Source: Aphanomyces cochlioides
Taxonomy: Eukaryota > Oomycota > Saprolegniomycetes > Saprolegniales > Verrucalvaceae
Assembly (NCBI GenBank): GCA_019828595.1
Contig: JAHQRK010000001.1
Location: 3,162,001-3,226,000 of the forward strand
DNA: 64,000 nucleotides
Reading direction: 5' to 3'
Shown here: positions 22,418-32,107 of the stretch, in pieces
How positions within the stretch are numbered: position 1 is the stretch's first letter
Layout: the number at the start of each line of letters is the position of its first letter
Notes under the pieces: model-generated
Seen by the model: only the letters and a program-made list of their open reading frames with translations
The model's database searches: none
Told to the model about the DNA's origin: nothing
Made by a program: the position numbers and the translations under genes

Positions 22418-23195
22418 TTAATACGTAAACAGTGGATGGATCGGCCATACTCGCTCTGACTCGAGCTCAACAAAGATTGGGGCGGCATAGTTGTCATGAT
22501 ACTCGTCAAGAGTCATCAGCGCGTCGCATTTGGCGAGGAAGAGCAAGGCTTCATTCGACGGCATGAGCATGAGATCGCTATTGCTTGGATTTGCTAGTGC
22601 CTTCTTGATATTCGCCTAGAAAGATCAAGAGTAAAAGCTGCTCATCCATGGGAAGACAAACCGCTGACATGCTGCCGAGGCGCCGCATGAGGGATACCAA
22701 ATTGCAGAAGATGTCCTGGATGACTTGGACCTCGTCACTTTCGTCAATGGGCTTCGACACCGAGATCTTCTTAAAGTAGAGGCTCTGCATGAGTCGCTGC
22801 TCGTTGTCGTCGCAAGTTGCGAGGACTCGGACGTCAGTGAGGATTGACAATTGGCGTAGCTCGGAGCAGAAGCTCGTGAAGTCGTCGGAGGATGACTCAA
22901 AGACGATACAGACGGCACTATCTTGGACGAGGACAATGCCAGATGCATCGCACTGGAGTTTCTGCAACGTTGATATGATGAACTCTTGAATGCATTTGGT
23001 GCAATCTTGACCTGCTGTGCTCTCGTGGAGGCGAGCTACAAGACTCGATCTCGAGTAGTACGTCGCGCTGAGCGTGGAGAGGCCAATCTTTCGCATCACT
23101 TCGAGCAACGACGGCCCCAAGATGTTGTCTTGTCTCTCTCCGCCATTGTTGTTCGACTGTGGTGATGTCAATGGGCTTTCACTCGATTCCGCCAT
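22418..23195 (-). CDS. Unrecognised conserved-looking protein
   Basis: Two exons joined by a 46-nt intron (phase 0), giving MSAANIKKALANPSNSDLML near the junction. The N-terminal start is probably MAESSES at 23195, although the frame stays open to 23336. The centre has alternating strands and helices (GIVLVQDSAVCIVFESSSDD, VRVLATCDDNEQ), and the C-terminus contains EALLFLAKCDALMTLDEYHD before TAA at 22418-22420. No family recognised. The gene is divergent from the next plus-strand gene and convergent with the secreted Cys-rich gene. Confidence 0.55.
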
Positions 23196-23253
23196 CGCGG
23201 CGACCTTTCGGAAATCAAACTTCACACCTTGAAACCGTTCGTGATGAACGATC

Positions 23254-24985
23254 ATGTTCCGCGACAAGTCCACCGACAAGATGCTTCTCCAAGACATGGT
23301 TCGAAAGAGCCAGCGACGTCTTGTGCATATGAGCACTGGCCATCGACTCTGTCATGCTCTAGACGATGAAACCAAACTGCCAGACATATCGCCACCGAAG
23401 ATTGGCGCAAGGAACGTTTCCTTTCGTCTCCCAGTCAATCAAGGACACAAATACGCCATTCCAGACGAAACCAACGGGTTAAATGTGCACAACGCGCCAG
23501 ATTTACCAAAGATTCATTCACATGTCGTCGCAGAGCCCACATCAGTCACTCAAGATGAAGTCGTCAACAACACGGTGGTCGTCAAGACCGACAACAGAGC
23601 ATTGTATCGACAAGCCATGGTCGACATCAAGGACATCAACGCGCTCGGAGCCAAGCGTCTCTTCAAGAAAGACAAGTCGAAATCGCCCGAGGCTCGTCTG
23701 TCGTCGCGTGATGAAGCTCGCCAGTGGTTCCGCAACTTACAAAGTTCAGCTCGCGAGCTAGCACCATCGTCGTAAGTCTTGTGAATTGATCTTCATCAGA
23801 GCCTTCATCTTGGCTGGTCCTAGTGTCCTTGGAGGCTGTTTTCATCATTCGAAATGGCAGCCATTGACCTTTGGTTCGACGGTCTTCTTGGAGTCCTGTG
23901 CAACACGAACGTGTCTGCGCATTAGTGGCAATGGAAAATGTGTTCCAAACTCTTCTTCGTCAGATGGAGCGGATCCTGGAACTCTCTTGCGGCTTGTACA
24001 TGACACTGGTGTCGGCGTTGCTGATAGAAAACTCACTAGGTAGACTTTGTCAATCCAGCAAGGCGTGAGGGCATTTACGATGGCGACTTCGTCTGGCTTC
24101 GACTTGACACATATCGCCCTGATCTGCCCAAGAAGCGTGATGCCGTGGTGGTCTACTTGCACGAAACGACGTTCTTGTTGTCGTGGACTGTTGCTTCGGT
24201 GGCTAACGGTGCCAAGGCGACGACCAAGGTGGTCAAATACCATAGCCCCACAATTCTGAAGCGATATAGAAATTGGCAAGTGCGTTGGAGACGACTGTGC
24301 CCTCTGTAGCACACTATGGCTTTGATGCATCCATGGCTGAGTGTTTGAGCGAAAACGGTGCGGCCATGCACTTGGCCAAATGGACAATAGGACTCGGAAA
24401 ACTTGATTCTTGCAATGCCAACGAGTCCACGGACGGTGCTGTGCTCATGAGCAACATCATCGAAATGATCCTTAGATGCATACCACCATGAGCGTCTCGA
24501 CCCAACCCAGCCACTGCACAACTACTCCTTGGTCAATTTACTTCAGGGAGACTTGGCCCTTGGTGTTGATCCATCGTCGAATATCGCCATGCTGCATGCA
24601 CGTCCCCATCTTCTAGTCTTTCTCTGACGATGCCATGTCGAGTAGAACCTGGAAGAGTGCAACCTCTCTGCTGCACCATTTCTGTGGCGTGTATGTATTC
24701 GTGACAATGTGGCAACGAAACGACAGACTGATGTCAATCTTGTCAAAGCGACGAGCAGTCTTGACGAGAGCCGCCAAACCATCGCTGAATTCACCACAAC
24801 TCGACAAAATCTCCATCGACGAAAGACCGAAGTGCTCCAGGTTGGTTTGAATCTCGCCCTTTGTTTTTGTCGTTATTCGTTATGTATCACAGGCCAGCAC
24901 GGCTCATCTAGCAATGGTAGACCATGTCAAAGAGATCCACAAAGTCGAGTACTTCACGCACAAATACAAAGCCAACCAAGTGTGA
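23254..24985 (+). CDS. Unrecognised multi-exon protein with a beta-rich middle
   Basis: Exon 1 (23254 to about 23772) encodes a basic, probably disordered N-terminus. After a 52-nt intron the chain reads GSTVFLESCATRTCLRIS, a pattern like one repeat of a MIR or beta-trefoil fold. It continues through a 44-nt intron into GDFVWLRLDTYRPDLPKK and VVVYLHETTFLLSW. Later exons read NLEECNLSAAPFLWRV and a helical end with QTIAEFTTTRQNLHRRKTEV and VKEIHKVEYFTHKYKANQV, stopping at TGA 24983-24985. The region 24270-24600 is not resolved. No function assigned. Confidence 0.5.
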
Positions 24986-25005
24986 AGTCATCGTCCTATT
25001 TCAGT

Positions 25006-26520
25006 TCAATCTGTTTCCTCGGCTGCAGCTGCACGCTTGGCCTGCTGAGCTTTCCATTTCTTGCGCTTGCGATCCTTTTGTGCTTGGGTTTTCTCGCTAA
25101 CTTTGCGCTTTAATCCATTCGATTCTGAGGCAATAGGAATAGCTTCAGAAGGACAGTCCATGCGCTCAAAGTACGCGACGAAGAATCCATTTGTGCCATC
25201 TTCGAGACCATTCGCACGAACTAAGCAATCTGCTTGGTCGGGTGTCAATCCAGGGATAGCGACACCGCGACGTGGCCATGTTGGCAAAACCTTGACAAGT
25301 TGAAACGAAGAGTTCTTCTGCAGCCCGGCTACGACGACTTCTTCATTCTCCTTTTCAAAGATCGAGCAAGTGGAATACGATACGCGGCGCACATTAGGAA
25401 ATGAAAAGGCTTTGAGGAGAGCTTGAAGTTGAAAATCAGCTAGAGACTCGAGACGTGCCGCATGAGGATCATTGCTTTCGACTTGGTCGTCGTGTTCTGC
25501 GACCTCATCCTGCTGGATCGCTGCAATTTCAAGCAAGTGGTCAAGGCGATTTGTCATGCCTGAGCCAGAGCACGAAGGATCGAGCAAAATACTCGTCACA
25601 TTGGCGTACTTTGCATCGTTGACGTTCACATCTAGAAAGCTAGTCAAGCATGGCTCGACAATTTTGTCGGCGCCGGCAGCTGCCATTCGCCTCTTGAGCA
25701 AATCAAGTCTCGTAGCCGATTTATCGAATGCAAACACTCGAATTGGACGTGGAGATGCTGTCTTCCGAGCCACAAGCATGGCCACATGGCTGGTCTTATT
25801 GCCTGGTGCAGCACAGGCGTCAATAACATCACCATAGTCGTCGGCACCGCGTTCACCATGGAGGATATAACCTGGAAAGCAACTAGCTTTGTCTTGGAGG
25901 ATCAAGCGACCACTTGTTACACTATCATGGGTGTGCAATTCAGTGCCTGGCGGGAATACAATAACGTCGCGGACATGGGTATCAATTGAGACAGTGTCTG
26001 GCAGGTCAAGGCTAGTGCGAATTGCGTCAACGTCGGAAGTATCGACTTGGGCTCGGATTGTGTTGATGCGAGCATATCGTGGAAGTTGAGGTGCTGTACG
26101 GTTCTCTTCTGGAAGGAGATCTTCGTCTGATTTCACCTTTTGTTTGATCTTGAGTCGCACGAGAGCTGTCTTTAATGCATTTGCATGTTGCAAAACAGTT
26201 TTCTTCACATAACCTCCACCTTGGATCTTCTTATCCTTGCCAAAAAGGAGATCGTAAATTGCGATATAAAACAGCGCTTGATGTGACGGACGTTTGTTGT
26301 CTGCTTGCTTGGATTTCGATCGTTTGAGCAACTTTGCCAGCTCAGGCACTGCTGCAATTAATTGGTCCAAGAGTGGCTTATATCGTAAAGTTTGGCACAC
26401 CAATGCAAAGCAAGCGCGCTTCGACTTGATTTTATCTGCATACGTCAAGCTTTTCAAGCCACCGCTACGGCGAAAGAGTCCTTCCAGGACTCCAGCGGCT
26501 TCAGCATACAACGTGCTCAT
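25006..26520 (-). CDS. NSUN5/Rcm1-type rRNA cytosine-C5 methyltransferase
   Basis: A single-exon protein of 504 residues. It has the RNA m5C methyltransferase motifs in order: DACAAPGNKTSH (SAM binding, motif I), LDPSCSGSG (motif IV, with the Pro-Cys release cysteine), and VSYSTCSIFEKENEEV (motif VI, catalytic Cys). The N-terminal part (YAEAAGVLEGLFRRSGGLKS) is typical of NSUN5, which methylates a single cytosine in helix 70 of large-subunit rRNA. The C-terminus is a Lys/Arg-rich tail, as expected for a nucleolar protein. The closing stop lies 20 bases from the stop of the convergent neighbour. Confidence 0.9.
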   Translation of the reverse strand: MSTLYAEAAGVLEGLFRRSGGLKSLTYADKIKSKRACFALVCQTLRYKPLLDQLIAAVPELAKLLKRSKSKQADNKRPSHQALFYIAIYDLLFGKDKKIQGGGYVKKTVLQHANALKTALVRLKIKQKVKSDEDLLPEENRTAPQLPRYARINTIRAQVDTSDVDAIRTSLDLPDTVSIDTHVRDVIVFPPGTELHTHDSVTSGRLILQDKASCFPGYILHGERGADDYGDVIDACAAPGNKTSHVAMLVARKTASPRPIRVFAFDKSATRLDLLKRRMAAAGADKIVEPCLTSFLDVNVNDAKYANVTSILLDPSCSGSGMTNRLDHLLEIAAIQQDEVAEHDDQVESNDPHAARLESLADFQLQALLKAFSFPNVRRVSYSTCSIFEKENEEVVVAGLQKNSSFQLVKVLPTWPRRGVAIPGLTPDQADCLVRANGLEDGTNGFFVAYFERMDCPSEAIPIASESNGLKRKVSEKTQAQKDRKRKKWKAQQAKRAAAAEETD

Positions 26521-26548
26521 GGATCTTCAACCAATGGAAATTTTCACC

Positions 26549-26976
26549 CAATCATAATATCCATCAGGAAATCATCACGACCTTTCTTGGACTTCCTGGT
26601 CTGCATACGTTGAGAGAGCATTCACACGAGATAAGGAGTATCGCGCTCACCAGATCGCAAATATCTTCGCAAGTACTGCAGTTTGCTCTCTTTGGGACTC
26701 TAGTGTGCTGTCTCAAGTCTGTCTGCCACCAAATTTGAAGTCTCAAGCCCAGACGTTGTGGATAGAAATCGCTGGTGCAACGAGAGAGGACACAAAGTTC
26801 AACTGCATACAAGTGAATACGCCGACTTTAACCCTGCTGTCCGCCATTAAAGAGCTTCCTATGATCTTGTGCTTCTTTTGTTGTCGTATCTTGTGCGCGA
26901 AGATGTGGCGCGCCTCCAAAAGATTTCTCGATTTGAATTTTTGAAGCTGGCGTTTCGGGTGTTCATTCATGACTAA
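26549..26976 (+). CDS. Small unrecognised protein, start not found
   Basis: Three stretches join with two usual-size introns (49 and 40 nt). The first reads AYVERAFTRDKEYRAHQIAN, the second KSLVQRERTQSSTAYK and the third VREDVARLQKISRFEFLKLAF, with TAA at 26974-26976. The joined frame has no stop and a helical, charged composition. No in-frame ATG lies upstream before a stop, so the first exon is unidentified. It is divergent from NSUN5. Confidence 0.4.
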
Positions 26977-27116
26977 CCTTTGTATTTGTATTTATTGCGT
27001 GAATAAATATCAAAAATTTGAAATTTTAATACCAATTTCCTATGAAAATGGATAATATGTGATATTTAATATAGAAAAACTGGAAGATCAGATTCCAATG
27101 TGAGAAATGAATCTTT

Positions 27117-27223
27117 CAGCCAATCAGAAGTAAAATACATCAAAATCCCGCCAATCAGAAGCAGCTTCGTTGATGGCTTCCCATATTTTGGTTCATTTCG
27201 AATTTTGATTCCAAAAGCGCACC
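27117..27223 (+). promoter_or_regulatory. H2A.Z promoter with duplicated CCAAT element and initiator-like TCATTTC
   Basis: GCCAATCAGAAG occurs twice, at about 27119 and 27150, upstream of the histone start. TCATTTCGAATTT at about 27192 resembles the oomycete initiator core. Duplicated CCAAT boxes are usual in eukaryotic histone promoters. Confidence 0.5.
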
Positions 27224-27655
27224 ATGTCTGGAATTCCTGTCGGCGGCAAAGGTGGCAAAGGCGGCAAAGGTGGTAAGGGTGGCAAGGGAGTGTCGTCCAA
27301 GAAGGCACCCCAATCCCGTTCGAGCCGTGCTGGTCTCCAATTCCCCGTCGGTCGTATTCACAGATTCTTGAAAAAGCGTGTGGCGAACAACCAACGTATT
27401 GGCGCGACTGCTGCTGTGTACACTGCTGCTATCATGGAATATTTGACCGCCGAAGTACTCGAATTGGCAGGAAACGCCTCGAAGGATTTGAAGGTCAAGC
27501 GTATCACTCCACGTCACTTGCAACTTGCCATTCGAGGGGATGAAGAACTTGACTCGTTGATCAAAGCAACGATTGCAGGCGGTGGTGTCATCCCATACAT
27601 CCACAAGACTCTGGTCGGCAAAGTTCAACCTTTGATCAAGAAGAAACCTTTGTAA
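27224..27655 (+). CDS. Histone H2A.Z variant
   Basis: A 143-residue intronless histone. The fold contains [57 protein letters not shown] and [17 protein letters not shown]. The [15 protein letters not shown] region, [18 protein letters not shown] and the lack of an SQE tail mark it as H2A.Z rather than canonical H2A. The N-terminal tail is unusual: a run of GGK repeats ([16 protein letters not shown]) offering six or so acetylatable lysines. Incorporated into nucleosomes at promoters by SWR-type complexes, from what is known of the family. Confidence 0.93.
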   Translation: MSGIPVGGKGGKGGKGGKGGKGVSSKKAPQSRSSRAGLQFPVGRIHRFLKKRVANNQRIGATAAVYTAAIMEYLTAEVLELAGNASKDLKVKRITPRHLQLAIRGDEELDSLIKATIAGGGVIPYIHKTLVGKVQPLIKKKPL

Positions 27656-27837
27656 AGCGTAAAGTAGTCCCTTATGTTAATACTCTCAGTCCTCCACCCT
27701 CGAGTCATGCCTAAAGAAAGAAATATGGTGCTTACTTCACACATTCATGGAAGATATCCGTGAAGTGCTGCTAGCAACATAAAGGTGACTGTGAGCATCA
27801 TATCTCAAGATCATGTTTATCTAGAGGAAATTCATCA

Positions 27838-28473
27838 CTACTCTGTGCGAATATCAGCGAGATGCTCGTATGGCTCTTCGAAGGCTTCAGCGTCCAAATA
27901 TTCCAAAACCCACATGGCTATTCTGCTTGCAATCGATGATGAACAACGAGCGGGAAGTTCATTTTCATCTTGTCGTGGCTCGAATGTCGAATTCCATTGC
28001 ATGGCTGGAATAGATGTCACTCGTATCGGCTTTTCTTCTTTCCACCCTTCGTTCTGAGTCATGCACACGACAGAAGTTGCTGCCGCGCAGGTCCAGACCA
28101 GGGTACCAAAAATCGGCCAAAACGCCGAAGAGAGGTCGCTTGATCTAGTCGCCACGGACGAAACATCACTGCTGAAGAGTGAAGAGTTGCCGATGGACGA
28201 ACTGAAAAAGATGTGAGGTCTGCATGTAGTACGAGCGAGGGCATTTGCATAAACACGCTGAGCATTGGGACACATGACAAAGTGATGTTCTTGGACACGT
28301 TGAACGACAAGTGATGGGTTGACAGCTTCGAGGAGTTGCAGCGTCTGGAGTTGCGTCTTCGCATCGAAAGGACGAAGATTGGCTTCGTGGACTGCATGGA
28401 GAAGAGCACTATTGCCAGAGCTCAGGCGCACAGACACACGCGCAAAGTGCATTGGTTGAAGGCGGCGGATCAT
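27838..28473 (-). CDS. Unrecognised protein, probable mitochondrial membrane protein
   Basis: Intronless frame. The ATG at 28473 gives an Arg-rich, acidic-residue-poor N-terminus (MIRRLQPMHFARVSVRLSSG) typical of a mitochondrial presequence; an upstream ATG at 28521 is also possible. A middle region has LQTLQLLEAVNPSLVVQRV, and one hydrophobic segment (FWPIFGTLVWTCAAATSVVC) could span a membrane. The C-terminus is acidic. No family recognised. Confidence 0.5.
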   Translation of the reverse strand: MIRRLQPMHFARVSVRLSSGNSALLHAVHEANLRPFDAKTQLQTLQLLEAVNPSLVVQRVQEHHFVMCPNAQRVYANALARTTCRPHIFFSSSIGNSSLFSSDVSSVATRSSDLSSAFWPIFGTLVWTCAAATSVVCMTQNEGWKEEKPIRVTSIPAMQWNSTFEPRQDENELPARCSSSIASRIAMWVLEYLDAEAFEEPYEHLADIRTE

Positions 28474-28914
28474 TGCAAATTGGAGAATGGTCGTAAGATC
28501 GACCTTTCTGAAACGGACCAATCAAAATTGGGCATTATGTTGTTCTGTGCTTCGAATTTGCCACTGATGTCCGGGTTGAGGGAGAAGCGGCTTGTGGTTG
28601 AAATCGGCTTGATTTCGTGACGTAACTATTCTGGAGATCGTAAGGCCGGGTGACGTAAACGCTGCCATCGAAATGACGCCTCTTGGATGATCTTCATGTC
28701 GTTCGCCCAGCTCATGCTTGCGCAATCCTCTTTTTGATCTTGCAGGAAGCAAATACGGTATCAGCCCTGAGGGTCCCAAGTCTATTAATAGGCGAGAGTG
28801 ATATTGGATTCAACAGTGGGTTTTTGAAGGTGTGTGGAAGTGTGAAAGTGTGAAGGGTATTGAGCTGACCACATTGCGAGATCCAAGTGATTCGACAAGT
28901 GCAGAAGGCTCTAT

Positions 28915-29415
28915 ATGCAGTGCCATACGACGAAGCAAGCTGCTACACGCTCTTTGATATATCCAAGGCTTGACAATTCAGATTCGATCGCAACAAAGCC
29001 CAACATCAGTGTCCATCGCGATAAGCTTTATCATTACAGTAGTGTGGTCGGTGAAACTCTCACCGAACAACTTTTTCGTGTTCAAAAAAGTTGTTCATCC
29101 TTTTCTAGTAAAAATGCAACAAAATCACCAGTCGAGGTAATTGAAGGCCCATGTTATTACTGCAGCTTCTTTCGCGAGCCACAAAGCTCATGGAATTCAC
29201 TGATTCAAGAAGTTGCAGATTGCCTCAACCATTTAATTGTAGCTGGCACGCCATCCCCGCTCTTATGGAAGTCTGAGATGCCGTCCATGCTGCTTCAGCA
29301 CCGGAAATCACAAGCTGAGCGAGATTGGATTGTACTTTCTCAAAATACTTTCTCAAAAAGCGCGGAACAGCTCGTTACTTTGTGTTTTCACTCCTCCCGT
29401 TTTTGTCCGCGCTGA
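28915..29415 (+). CDS. Hypothetical open frame of 166 codons
   Basis: ATG to stop without introns, in a region of otherwise AT-rich intergenic DNA. It has ordinary composition with several Cys and Ser residues (GPCYYCSFFREPQSSW). No motif, signal peptide or repeat is recognised. It may be a gene or a chance frame. Confidence 0.3.
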   Translation: MQCHTTKQAATRSLIYPRLDNSDSIATKPNISVHRDKLYHYSSVVGETLTEQLFRVQKSCSSFSSKNATKSPVEVIEGPCYYCSFFREPQSSWNSLIQEVADCLNHLIVAGTPSPLLWKSEMPSMLLQHRKSQAERDWIVLSQNTFSKSAEQLVTLCFHSSRFCPR

Positions 29416-29725
29416 TTTGTCAGTTCGACGGATATACCGCTCTCTGATTGGCTGTTAACCTTTTAACGATGAAAACACGATCCTCCATCATGCTTTGAAA
29501 ACGACAAGATGGAAACGATTCTGATTGGCTCCGCTCATTTTCGAAACTGTCTGGCATTAAAATGCGAGTGAACATTCAATACCATACAAACAATAAGATA
29601 TATGGATCTATTATTGTGGTTTTAATAAAAAAACTGGAGTCGTGCGGAATAAATTTTGACGCAAGCAAATTGACGCAACAATTGACGCATACAAATTTCA
29701 AGTGAAAAGAAATTGAATATATCGA

Positions 29726-29858
29726 ACATGTTTTCAAACATTTAAAACGTTTGAAATTACACTATTTAATAGTTACGATGCAGGGCACTATAAGAAAATG
29801 TTTGCGTAAACTTTAAATAGTGTATGAATCAATTATTTGAAACATTTTCAAAACATGT
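29726..29858. repeat. Foldback (MITE-like) element
   Basis: Imperfect inverted repeat of about 42 bases: the left arm (29726-29767) begins ACATGTTTT and ends ACACTATTT, and the right arm (29815-29858) reads the same on the minus strand with several mismatches. The 47-base centre shows nothing. It is AT-rich and non-coding, like a short miniature inverted-repeat element. Confidence 0.5.
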
Positions 29859-30126
29859 AAATTTCCAGTTTTGGACCCAAACGACAATATTGTAATCCCT
29901 ACTTTTTCCCAAATAAGTATTGCGCGTTTTACTCAAGATCGATTCATTCAATCAATCAAGTCAAATCGTTCGAGGAATGACGCAGAACTGTGAAAATGTA
30001 TAATTATTGATATTAGGGGATTTTCGAGGAATTTAGCGGTTGTTTTCACCCAATCAGATGTGTCTAAATTTTGAGGTACAAAGTTTTGACTTTGGAAATG
30101 GGTGATGGATGAAAGCATCAACCACA

Positions 30127-30585
30127 TCAACGCTTGGTACGTGGCAAGAATTGCATCCAACTGCTTTTGAAAACATCTCCTAATAGGTCCATCAACATCC
30201 CCATCAGACCATCGCCAGGCTGGTCTACTGCGTACAGCTGTCCCCTAGCCTACAAAGCGAGCGGACGTCGCCATGCATTTGAATACCCATGAAGTAAAGC
30301 AGTAGAAACCTTCACTTACGTATGTTCGCGCGTTGCAGCGCTCCATTCGAGTGTTGTATGGTGCAAATAGAGCTTAATTACTCCTATCATCAATTTAACC
30401 AAAAAGGTTGTATGGTCGATTCTTGTGTGATTTTTCACAAAGTGCCAAATCACCGCAAAGTTGGCCGGAATCGACAATATCAAGTTTTCATCAATAAGTA
30501 TCAAGTTTTCATTAACAAGTATCATTTGTTCGTCTAGGAGTTTAAATGCTAATATCACTTCTTCATCAAACATCACAATTTCCAC
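30127..30585 (-). CDS. Possible small two-exon gene with 7-residue repeats
   Basis: Starts MEIVMFDEEVILAFKLLDEQ at 30585. It passes through 21-base tandem repeats giving ENLIL units, then HTTFLVKLMIGVIKLYLHHT. A strong GTAAGT donor near 30312 joins with a 75-nt intron to GQLYAVDQPGDGLMGMLM and a stop at 30127-30129. The intron is longer than is usual in this window. No family recognised; it may not be a functional gene. Confidence 0.3.
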
Positions 30586-30809
30586 AATGTCGGGAATTTG
30601 ACAGGTCGCTGTTATTCCTCAAGAAACACGTTCATTGCAGCTCATACAGCGAGGCAGTCACAATATGGTCATTGACGATCGATCTTCAACTTGATATGGC
30701 ACAAATTTAGTTCATTTTACTGTGAAACGCGGCTCAAAGCGTGCTTTGAGTGTCGAATGGCAACTTTCGACATAATATGTCAAAAGTTTTGTATGCTAAT
30801 CATCCAATG

Positions 30810-30870
30810 ATAAAAATATCGAGTTGCTAAATCTTTCTAATAGAAAGATTTAGCAACTCGATATTTTTAT
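30810..30870. repeat. 61-bp perfect palindrome at the edge of the Harbinger element
   Basis: Two perfectly complementary 30-base arms (30810-30839 and 30841-30870) around a single A. The right arm is the first 30 bases of the transposon, beginning TAGAAAGATTTAGCAACT, so the left arm is a head-to-head copy of the element end. Confidence 0.9.
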
Positions 30871-31107
30871 TTTTACAGCTTGACTTCTTCGGTTGAATTT
30901 GTCTTCGATCTTCGACAAGTTGTAAATCTCAAGTCAAATTTCAAGTTTTTGGACGAGAGAGGATGCTCAACTCGTGCATAGATTACCGACTTCGTGAAAT
31001 ATATAATCTTGAAAGTTGTATGTGTAGATTACATTTTATTCAGGTTCGTGCACTCTATCCCTGCTCTATGCCTTCTGCTACACTCCATCACTTGCAAATT
31101 CGCCATC

Positions 31108-31834
31108 ATGAGCTCGCCAAGTTCCTCTCAGTTGAAGTGCCAGATCGATTGGACGACTGAAATGGACCTCGCGATGCTTCGTGATGTAATTCGCCACGAG
31201 CCATACGCAGCACCTCATGGATCTGTTTCGAATCAGTGGGCCTTGGTGGTCAAGAATCTTATCGTCTTCGACGAGCGTATTGACGAACGAAGTGTCAGAA
31301 ATCATCTCAAGAAGCTTTTGACTGCGTATAAGAGAGCCAATGCAAAACAATTGAAATCGTCTGGTAAAACTACACTTGTTATATGACATCTAATCTACTT
31401 GCAGGAATAGTTGAAAATGTCACTGAGCTCGACACGCTTCTTTGCGACTACAAAATGCGTTTGGAAGAATTTCAAAGCGACAAACATGCAAAGCACGACA
31501 AAGAGGTCAAACGATCAGCCGATCTTGTGAGTGCCGGAGAGCTCATTTGTCGAGAAGCGGAGGAGCGAGTTGCAAAGCGTTTAAAAACCACCCCACCAAA
31601 AAAAAGAATGAGCCCGTGGACGAACAAAGTGAAGCAGTGGCCAAATTACTGGAATTTGAGGAGAGGAAGCATCAGGATGATCATGCATATCGCATGCAAC
31701 GACTCGAGTTCGAAAGAGACGAGCTTCAACATCGACGGACCCAAATGAATGAGCTAAGCAAACGCTCGGCTGAAATGAAGACTTTGCATTCGAAGGTTAT
31801 TTCACTTGTCGATAAAATTGCTTCGAATAAATAA
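31108..31834 (+). pseudogene. Harbinger Myb/SANT-like accessory protein, frameshifted
   Basis: Exon 1 (31108-31363) encodes a Myb/SANT-like trihelical domain: IDWTTEMDLAMLRDVI, QWALVVKNL and VRNHLKKLLTAYK. A 41-nt intron (31364-31404) follows. Exon 2 encodes a charged coiled-coil region. The frame breaks in a run of eight A at 31599-31606; adding one A restores the continuation EFEERKHQDDHAYRMQRLEF to the stop at 31832-31834. In Harbinger elements this protein binds the ends and brings the transposase to the nucleus. Confidence 0.75.
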
Positions 31835-32107
31835 TTTTTGTATTTTATTAATTGTATACAAATTCCATGTAATCAAGAGAAATTCATATATATGTATTTT
31901 CTATTTTAAAAAAATATAAAAAATGTTCCTGTGGAGTATCTTTTTTGGCGTCTTTTCATCAATCTTGGTTGTGCAGATAGGATTCTAGCGTCGGCGGATC
32001 CAGACCGAAGAACGTGCTGTTGGTATTTTGTCTACGGACACACGTAATGGAATTCGTTAGTAAAATTGCACACTTGTACAGTAGACCAACAGGACAGAAC
32101 CCTACCT

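Noticed and set aside
22433..22490. Coding-on-coding antisense overlap between the Cys-rich gene and its neighbour
   Set aside because: The simpler model stops the Cys-rich gene at 22376-22378, leaving a gap. The overlap needs an additional 58-nt intron without support.
30810..30870. CRISPR repeat or Rho-independent terminator for the 61-bp palindrome
   Set aside because: It is a single copy in eukaryotic DNA and its arms equal a transposon end.
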